Shown one piece after another: positions 6,754 to 12,021 of a DNA stretch of 12,021 nt. Positions within the stretch are counted from its first letter, which is position 1, and each line of letters begins with the position of its first letter. A program made the translations under genes and the position numbers. Below the pieces are notes generated by a model. It did not search any database and was not told the DNA's origin. It saw nothing but the letters and a program-made list of their open reading frames with translations. Origin of the DNA: an uncultured Burkholderiales bacterium (GTDB lineage: Bacteria; Pseudomonadota; Gammaproteobacteria; Burkholderiales; Burkholderiaceae_C); assembly GCA_937927685.1 (NCBI GenBank), contig CALBSC010000066.1, positions 1-12,021 on the forward strand, given 5' to 3'.

Positions 6754-6768
6754 CGGCAATTTTTGCCG
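6754..6768. promoter_or_regulatory. 15-bp palindrome in the fleS / TPR-gene divergent region
   Basis: CGGCAA (6754-6759) and TTGCCG (6763-6768) form a perfect inverted repeat around three T. It lies about 89 bases upstream of fleS and about 95 bases upstream of the sigma-54 promoter of the divergent gene. A spaced dyad at that distance suits a regulator binding site, for example an activator of the sigma-54 promoter or a repressor of fleS. No regulator can be named from the sequence. Confidence 0.35.
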
Positions 6769-6862
6769 TTCGAAAGGGTTCATGGGCAATATTTTCAAGC
6801 GACCACCGCCCATAGTGAGAACTAAATACAACGAATCGAGCGCCGCCTGCGCCATGAAATAT

Positions 6863-6878
6863 TGGCATGCAAACTGCT
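6863..6878 (+). promoter_or_regulatory. Sigma-54 (RpoN) promoter of the TPR-glycosyltransferase gene
   Basis: TGGCATG-CAAA-CTGCT matches the consensus TGGCACG-N4-TTGC(A/T) with two differences (T at the sixth and C at the twelfth position). The invariant -24 GG and -12 GC are correctly spaced. Transcription would begin near 6889, 35 bases before the ATG at 6924. The adjacent divergent genes encode a sigma-54 activator system (FleS/FleR), which makes control of this gene by the flagellar cascade plausible. Confidence 0.6.
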
Positions 6879-6923
6879 GAATCCGGGCGTCCCACCTCTT
6901 TCCATTTTTTTCGGGCCTGACTC

Positions 6924-9284
6924 ATGAATGCCTCTCAACTGCAACTGGATTTGACCCACAAGGTCCATCGGTGCATTCAGCAACAACAGTGGCACCAGGC
7001 CAAGCACCACTGCCAGCGACTACTCAAACTCGACGCCCGGGACGCCCAAGTCCACCAACTGCTCGGGTTGATTCATGTGCAACTGGCCGCCACGGCCACT
7101 TCTGCAGACATACGACACGAGCACGAGAACCGCGCCCTGAAGGCATTTGAAGCCGCCACCCAGCACGGCCCCCAGATGTTCGATGCCTTCCTGAACCTGG
7201 GCAACGCCTACCTGCAAGTGCAGCGCAGCCAGGACGCCTTGGCAGCCTATGAAGCGGCGTTGTCACTGCAACCGGACTCGGACCTGGCGTACGCCAACCT
7301 GGCCGAGGCGTACAGGCAACTTCACAACACGACACAGGCCTTGGCCAGTTATGGGCAGGCATTGCAACTGGCCCCTCATAAACACAGCTACCTGGTCAAG
7401 GCGGGCAATCTGCTGCGCGAGTTGCAACGTCACGATGAGGCGATTGCCTGCTATGAGCAAGCCATCAACCTGGAGCCTGACCAGGCCGAGGCCTATGCGC
7501 ACATGGCTGTGTCCATGGCCGAACTCGGACACCTGGACGCCGCATTTGGCTGTTGCAAGATTGCCCTGGAGATTGACCCCACCCAGTCGATCGCGCACTA
7601 TCACAAGGCCTTGCTTGAAATGCGTCACGATGACAAGCAGGCCGCCCTGGAGAGCTTGACTGCAGCACTGGACAATGAACCGCAATCGCCGGCCGCCTGG
7701 ATGAGCAAGGGTTTGCTGCTGATTAATCTCAAGGATCCAGCCGCCGCGCTCATCGCGCTGAACCGCGCCATTGAACTGGGCACCAAGACGGCGGACATCT
7801 ATCACAACCGGGCTCACTGTCACAAAGAACTCAAGCAGCTGGAATTGGCCGTCAACGACCTGGAAACGGCGTTGACACTGGATCCCCAGCACGCAGATGC
7901 CTTGATGACTCTGGGGGTCATGTCACAGGAAATGGGACGACACGAAGCTGCGGTCGGCTTGTACACGCAGGCAATTGCACAAAACCCAGCCAAGGCTGAA
8001 GCGTATTCGAATCTGGGCGCCGTGCTGTTTGAATTGAATCGTTTTGAAGATGCGCTCGAGACCTTGCAAGCGGCCATCGATATTGCCCCCCAGTTGGTCA
8101 ATGCCTGGAGTAATCTGGGTGCCACGCTGATGAAGTTGTATCAATATGAACCCGCGCTGGACGCTTTTGACCAGGTGCTGAAGCTTGAACCCCAGAATGT
8201 CGACGCGTATTGCTACCAGGGTTTGATCCTCCACGACCTGCATCGACTTGAAGAGGCTATGGCTTGCTACGACAAGGCGTTGGCGATAGACCCGCAGAGC
8301 ACACTGGCCCTCTGGCATCAATCGATTTGCCTGTTGCTCCAGGGCGACTTCGAGCAAGGATGGCCCGCCTATGAAGCGCGCTGGCAACACAAAAAACTCA
8401 ATCTGACCCTGCGTGACTATCCTCAACCCAGGTGGACAGGAAGCGAAACATTGAAGGGCAAAAGTATTCTGATCTATGCCGAGCAAGGTTTGGGGGACAC
8501 GCTGCAGTTTGCGCGGTTCATTCCTCGCCTGATCGAGCAAGGGGCACAAGTCTCCTTTGAAGTGCAGCCCCCTCTGGTCTCACTGCTGGCACGCTGCCTT
8601 CCTCTGGCCCATGTCTATGGCATGGGCGAGCAATCACCCGCATTCGACCTGCATGTACCTTTGCTCAGCTTGCCGGGCATCCTGCAGTGCACCGCAACCA
8701 CCATCCCAATGCCCAATGGCTATCTCAGCGCTGCCTCACACAAAATCGCCGAATGGCAGCAGCGACTGGGTCCCGCACAACGACCACGCGTCGGGCTGGT
8801 CTGGCGTGGCAACCCGGCTCACCAAAATGATCGTAGTCGCTCCATGTCGCTGGAGACTTTGCTCCAAGCGTTGCCGCAGGACGCCGACTACATCTGCTTA
8901 CAAAATCAGATTCATCCCCAAGATAACCAAACCCTTGAAATAACAAACCGGGTTCGAACCTATGCGCAAGACCTGAAGGACTTCGAAGATACGGCAGCAC
9001 TGTGCGAACTCATGGACATGGTGATCACGGTTGACACCAGCGTTGCCCACCTCAGTGCGGCCTTGGGCCAAAAGACCCGGGTCTTGATCCCGTTCTCTCC
9101 GGATTGGCGATGGATGCTGCATGGCGCAGAGACCCACTGGTACCGAACGATGCACCTGTATCGGCAAACGACACCAGGCTCCTGGACGCAAGTGCTGGCG
9201 AACCTTCAGCAGGATCTTGGTCGAGAACTGGAGCGCGCTAGCCAGCAGGCTGCGACACATGAGCCATGGGCAGTGGCGGCTTGA
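6924..9284 (+). CDS. TPR-repeat protein with C-terminal glycosyltransferase-like domain
   Basis: This 786-residue protein has two parts. Residues about 20-475 are roughly a dozen tandem 34-residue TPR units, recognisable by repeated patterns such as AYANLAEAYRQL, ALASYGQALQLAP and AEAYSNLGAVLFELNRFEDALE. Residues about 505-770 resemble the GT-B fold of family 9 and O-GlcNAc-transferase-like enzymes. They contain GKSILIYAEQGLGDTLQF near 510, GLVWRGNPAHQNDRSRS near 623, and ITVDTSVAHLSAALG near 700, then PFSPDWRWML. The AEQGLGD and VDTS.AH.A segments are typical of nucleotide-sugar binding sites. There is no signal peptide or membrane segment, so it is cytoplasmic. Proteins of this architecture are often encoded near flagellin genes and are candidates for protein O-glycosylation, with TPRs holding the acceptor. 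Its sigma-54 promoter and two downstream methyltransferases fit flagellin or surface-glycan modification. The donor sugar and acceptor are unknown. The ATG at 6924 has only a weak Shine-Dalgarno. Confidence 0.82.
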   Translation: MNASQLQLDLTHKVHRCIQQQQWHQAKHHCQRLLKLDARDAQVHQLLGLIHVQLAATATSADIRHEHENRALKAFEAATQHGPQMFDAFLNLGNAYLQVQRSQDALAAYEAALSLQPDSDLAYANLAEAYRQLHNTTQALASYGQALQLAPHKHSYLVKAGNLLRELQRHDEAIACYEQAINLEPDQAEAYAHMAVSMAELGHLDAAFGCCKIALEIDPTQSIAHYHKALLEMRHDDKQAALESLTAALDNEPQSPAAWMSKGLLLINLKDPAAALIALNRAIELGTKTADIYHNRAHCHKELKQLELAVNDLETALTLDPQHADALMTLGVMSQEMGRHEAAVGLYTQAIAQNPAKAEAYSNLGAVLFELNRFEDALETLQAAIDIAPQLVNAWSNLGATLMKLYQYEPALDAFDQVLKLEPQNVDAYCYQGLILHDLHRLEEAMACYDKALAIDPQSTLALWHQSICLLLQGDFEQGWPAYEARWQHKKLNLTLRDYPQPRWTGSETLKGKSILIYAEQGLGDTLQFARFIPRLIEQGAQVSFEVQPPLVSLLARCLPLAHVYGMGEQSPAFDLHVPLLSLPGILQCTATTIPMPNGYLSAASHKIAEWQQRLGPAQRPRVGLVWRGNPAHQNDRSRSMSLETLLQALPQDADYICLQNQIHPQDNQTLEITNRVRTYAQDLKDFEDTAALCELMDMVITVDTSVAHLSAALGQKTRVLIPFSPDWRWMLHGAETHWYRTMHLYRQTTPGSWTQVLANLQQDLGRELERASQQAATHEPWAVAA

Positions 9285-9322
9285 ACGGACTGCACGGCTT
9301 TCAATCTACGGCGAGTTTCATG

Positions 9323-10129
9323 ATGAATCACACCACGCACAGACCCATTGCCTTTGTTCTGGCCTCAACGCACCAAGGCACTTTGCTGGTGAATCGACAT
9401 GATTACCGCATCACCGAGCATGGCGGCTATGGCTTGGGCTATCAACTGCTGGGGACTTCGTCATTCGATCAGCCTGAAGTCGATCTGGTGTTACAACTTC
9501 TGTCGTTTCGACGACAGCATCATGGCGATGGCGTTGTCGCACTGGACTGCGGCGCCAACCTGGGGGTTCACACGGTTGAATGGGCCAAGCACATGCACTC
9601 ATGGGGAAGCGTGCTGGCGTTTGAGGCGCAGGAGCGAATTTTTTACGCCCTGGCTGGCAACATCACACTCAACAACTGTTTCAACGCACGGGCCATCTGG
9701 GCAGCCGTCGGGTCGGAGGCGGGGCACATCGGCGTCCCCGTCCCCGACTATTTCACACCTTCAAGTTTTGGCAGTCTGGAAATCCGCTCCAAACCCAGCA
9801 CGGAATTTATTGGGCAATCGATTGACTACACAGCCACACATCCCACGGCCATGATTGCGATTGATGACATGGATCTACCCCGGCTAGATTTCATCAAGAT
9901 TGACATTGAAGGGATGGAGATGGAAGCGCTGCTCGGTGCGGCAGGCTCCATCGAGCGCCATCGCCCACAGATGCTAATTGAGAAGATCAAATCCGATGAA
10001 GGAGAGATTTCGGAATTTCTGATCGACGCCGGCTATCAACTGATCCCCATCGGCATCAATATCCTCGCCGTCCATGAATCGGACCCGGTACGGGCTCAAT
10101 TGAAATTTGCACACGCCCAAGCGGCCTGA
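9323..10129 (+). CDS. FkbM family SAM-dependent methyltransferase
   Basis: This FkbM-type class I methyltransferase (268 residues from this start) usually O-methylates sugars or polyketides. The SAM-binding motif I is ALDCGANLGVHTVEWAK, with D75 and the GANLG loop at 77-81; acidic E101 follows strand 2 (LAFEAQE). The family signature is FIKIDIEGMEMEALLGA at 190-206, with D194 and E196. A helix-strand end (MLIEKIKSD...) follows. ATG 9323 has GGCGAG at 9310-9315 with 7-base spacing; ATG 9320 and the ATG at 9266, which would overlap the upstream gene, are alternatives. It starts 38 bases after the TPR-glycosyltransferase, so the two are probably co-transcribed. The likely job is methylation of a sugar added by the upstream enzyme, which is inference; the substrate is not determinable. 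Confidence 0.85.
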   Translation: MNHTTHRPIAFVLASTHQGTLLVNRHDYRITEHGGYGLGYQLLGTSSFDQPEVDLVLQLLSFRRQHHGDGVVALDCGANLGVHTVEWAKHMHSWGSVLAFEAQERIFYALAGNITLNNCFNARAIWAAVGSEAGHIGVPVPDYFTPSSFGSLEIRSKPSTEFIGQSIDYTATHPTAMIAIDDMDLPRLDFIKIDIEGMEMEALLGAAGSIERHRPQMLIEKIKSDEGEISEFLIDAGYQLIPIGINILAVHESDPVRAQLKFAHAQAA

Positions 10130-10145
10130 CTGCACATCCTCCGGC

Positions 10146-10895
10146 ATGTCACAGACTTTTTCGTGTCCAGTTTGCACCGGCAATGCGCCGGCACTTGATG
10201 TGGTGGATTTCAACAAGAACTGCCTTGAGCCCCAGGGGCATTTTCTGCCACTGGCTCGTCAGCCCGTTTATTACCACATGTGCGACGACTGTGGTCACGT
10301 CTTCAGCCCCGACTTCTGGAAATGGACAGACGACGATTTTTCCCAGAAGATCTACAACGACGACTACATTCAGGTCGACCCTGATTACCTGGAAACAAGA
10401 CCCGTAGGTAATGCGCGGTTACTGATGCAGTGGTTTGGGGCACACGCATCATCCATTGCGCATCTGGACTATGGCGGAGGCAACGGACAACTTTCCCTCC
10501 ATTTGCAGCAAAACGGTTGGAACTCGACTTCGTTCGACCCATTTCCGCAAAAACCTTTCGAGCCAGATCACTTAGGCAGATTTAACTTGATCACCGCCTT
10601 TGAAGTGTTTGAGCACGTGCCGCAACCTCACCAACTTTTAGCCAACATCACTCAACTCATGAGCGAGTCCTGTCTTGTCTTGTTCTCAACGTTGACGTCG
10701 GACAATGCACTCAAAAGAAATTCACGCATCAGCTGGTGGTACTGCTCGCCGCGCAACGGCCATATCAGCCTTTTCACACGTAAGAGCCTATCACTGCTGG
10801 GTTCCCAGCATCAACTGAAATTTGGCAGTATCAACGAAGGCCTCCACTGCTACGCCAACCAGATCCCACGCTGGGCCACTCAATTTTCCGGTTAA
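10146..10895 (+). CDS. Class I SAM methyltransferase with N-terminal cysteine (zinc-ribbon-like) motif
   Basis: This 249-residue protein carries a four-cysteine pattern, CPVC at 7-10 and CDDCGH at 46-51, of the type that binds zinc in sugar C-methyltransferases and related proteins. The methyltransferase core follows: motif I HLDYGGGNGQLS (106-117), acidic residue around F130-D131, and motif AFEVFEHVPQP (151-161). The last is the usual post-I element of Methyltransf_23-type enzymes, and PRNGHISLFT (202-211) is also conserved in them. ATG 10146 gives a protein starting just before the CPVC. A TTG at 10107 would overlap the previous gene by 23 bases and is less likely. No strong Shine-Dalgarno is present, but the 16-base gap to the FkbM gene suggests coupling. 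A sugar or glycan methyltransferase is most likely. The last part of the gene looks AT-richer than the flagellar genes. Confidence 0.8.
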   Translation: MSQTFSCPVCTGNAPALDVVDFNKNCLEPQGHFLPLARQPVYYHMCDDCGHVFSPDFWKWTDDDFSQKIYNDDYIQVDPDYLETRPVGNARLLMQWFGAHASSIAHLDYGGGNGQLSLHLQQNGWNSTSFDPFPQKPFEPDHLGRFNLITAFEVFEHVPQPHQLLANITQLMSESCLVLFSTLTSDNALKRNSRISWWYCSPRNGHISLFTRKSLSLLGSQHQLKFGSINEGLHCYANQIPRWATQFSG

Positions 10896-11089
10896 GGTCC
10901 TCTGAGCATGTAGATGCCACCTTGCATGGTTTGACGAGATTTCCGTCTGTATCACAAGCGCCTGGTGTTCGTCGCGCGTGCTGCAGACTCATAGGCAATT
11001 GCTCAAGCGACCGCAGTCCGTTGCTGGCCGGCCTGAACTTCTGTCAGATGTCAGTGAAATAGTGGGTGGAAATCAGCCGATTGATCGCC

Positions 11090-12004
11090 TCAACTGTGCG
11101 CTGGCGGTGGCACCTGGCTGCGGTCCACGCCGGCCAGTCGCTCCATCACCGCGCACACCGCAGCCGTGTCCGACATTTCCATCCCCTGGGCGACGGCTGC
11201 AGCGTGTATGTTGGAAGCCAGCGAGAACAAGGGGGTGGGGCAGTCAATGCTTTGCGCGTACTGACCGATCACCGACAAATCCTTGGACATGGTCAGGAAG
11301 GTGGCTGAGACGTTTTCGTCATAGGTGTTGCGCACCATCATCGGGCCGCGCACCTCGAAGATGCGCGACGTGGCGGCGCTGCCGCACAGCACGTCGTAAA
11401 TCGTCTCTGGCGCAATGCCTGCCTTCATGCCAAAGGCCATGGCCTCTGCCGTCGACACGTTGTGAATGGCCACCAGCAAATTGGCCACGTACTTCATGCG
11501 GCTGCCATTGCCAAAGGCGCCCAGGTGGTGCGCCACACGCCCCATGGCCAGCAAGGCCGGTCGCAAACGCTCGTAAGCGGCCTTCTCGCCGCTGGCAAAA
11601 AACACCAGGTCACCCTTGGCCGCCTGGGTGCCAGTGCCACTGACCGGGCAATCCAGCAAGGTCACGCCAGCCGCGGCCAGCGCCTGGTGCGCCTGCTCCT
11701 TGTCACTCAGGGCCAGGGTGGACGTATCCGCCACCACCACATCACGCCCGGCCTCCACCAAACCGTTGGGCCCGGTCATGACCGCATGAAAGGCCGCGGG
11801 CGTGGGCAAAGACGTCACCACACAGTCGCACTGTCGGGCCACATCACAGGGCGAGGTGGCGCCTTTGAGACCCAGCGCTTCCAGGGGCTGACGCCGATGG
11901 GCGTCCACGTCATAGCCCACGACCTCGAACCCTTTGCTCAGGAGGTTGCGCGCATAGGCACCTCCCATGATGCCCAATCCAACAACGCCAACGGTGTGTT
12001 TCAT
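11090..12004 (-). CDS. NAD-dependent beta-hydroxyacid dehydrogenase (3-hydroxyisobutyrate dehydrogenase family)
   Basis: This 304-residue protein of the beta-hydroxyacid dehydrogenase family oxidises a 2- or 3-hydroxyacid using a nicotinamide cofactor. It has an N-terminal Rossmann fold with GLGIMGG at 9-15, and D32 after the second strand, which favours NAD over NADP. The substrate-binding signature is LLDCPVSGTGTQAAKG (116-131). The usual second Gly of the SGG motif is replaced by Thr (SGTGT), a variation seen in some subfamilies. Catalytic K171 and N175 lie in GNGSRMKYVANLL, and KD at 241-242 is the conserved late pair. The ATG at 12004 has GGAGG (12017-12013) with 8-base spacing, a strong start. 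It is not related to the flagellar genes. Substrate candidates are 3-hydroxyisobutyrate, tartronate semialdehyde or threonate-type acids; the sequence does not decide. Confidence 0.88.
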   Translation of the reverse strand: MKHTVGVVGLGIMGGAYARNLLSKGFEVVGYDVDAHRRQPLEALGLKGATSPCDVARQCDCVVTSLPTPAAFHAVMTGPNGLVEAGRDVVVADTSTLALSDKEQAHQALAAAGVTLLDCPVSGTGTQAAKGDLVFFASGEKAAYERLRPALLAMGRVAHHLGAFGNGSRMKYVANLLVAIHNVSTAEAMAFGMKAGIAPETIYDVLCGSAATSRIFEVRGPMMVRNTYDENVSATFLTMSKDLSVIGQYAQSIDCPTPLFSLASNIHAAAVAQGMEMSDTAAVCAVMERLAGVDRSQVPPPAHS

Positions 12005-12021
12005 GCGGGTAGCCTCCAGTG

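Noticed and set aside
10896..11089. Remnant gene or mobile-element scar in the gap before the dehydrogenase.
   Set aside because: Only very short open frames occur (for example an 18-codon stretch near 10938-10994). There are no inverted-repeat ends, no target duplication and no recognisable transposase motif. GGCCGGCC at 11026-11033 is just a short palindrome. No rho-independent terminator was found either.
10978..11643. A 221-codon open frame on the + strand.
   Set aside because: It lies opposite the dehydrogenase gene, has Arg/Pro-rich composition typical of an antisense shadow, and has no family motifs.
1..12021. CRISPR arrays, tRNA/rRNA genes, insertion sequences and integrase sites.
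   Set aside because: I read for direct repeats with spacers, cloverleaf-like segments and transposase motifs and saw none. The only long repeat structure is the TPR-coding periodicity of about 102 bases at roughly 7000-8350.

Overview
The window is about 12 kb of GC-rich bacterial DNA. It lies at the edge of a polar-type flagellar gene cluster and runs into a small set of probable surface-glycan modification genes. The gene order fliC-flaG-fliD-fliS, then a FliK-like gene, an FlhB-tail gene and fliE, with a FleS/FleR-type two-component pair, points to a motile Gram-negative bacterium. I infer a betaproteobacterium of the order Burkholderiales (Comamonadaceae-like) from the codon use and the protein sequences, but no marker gene here proves this.

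Region 1 (1-3768, + strand) holds late and filament-tip functions. In order these are the last 31 codons of flagellin, a stem-loop, flaG, fliD (filament cap), fliS (flagellin chaperone), a diverged gene resembling the FliK hook-length control protein, and a 106-residue protein matching only the C-terminal switch domain of the export gate protein FlhB. The genes are tightly packed. fliS starts 4 bases after fliD, and the last two genes overlap by ATGA.

Region 2 (3784-6665, - strand) is a converging unit: a FleS-type cytoplasmic PAS histidine kinase, a FleR-type sigma-54 activator, and fliE. The same order occurs in pseudomonads, but the downstream fliF is not here because fliE runs straight into the converging FlhB-tail gene. 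A near-perfect sigma-54 promoter lies inside the 3' end of fleR, pointing at fliE.

Region 3 (6666-10895, + strand) starts with a divergent intergenic region that carries a second good sigma-54 promoter and a palindrome. It is followed by a large TPR protein with a C-terminal glycosyltransferase-like domain, an FkbM-type methyltransferase and a second SAM methyltransferase with a cysteine motif. The promoter and the position beside fleSR suggest, as inference, a flagellum-co-regulated set that glycosylates and methylates flagellin or another surface polymer.

Region 4 (10896-12021) has a 194-base gap in which I see no convincing feature. It is followed by an unrelated metabolic gene on the - strand, a beta-hydroxyacid dehydrogenase of the 3-hydroxyisobutyrate dehydrogenase family.
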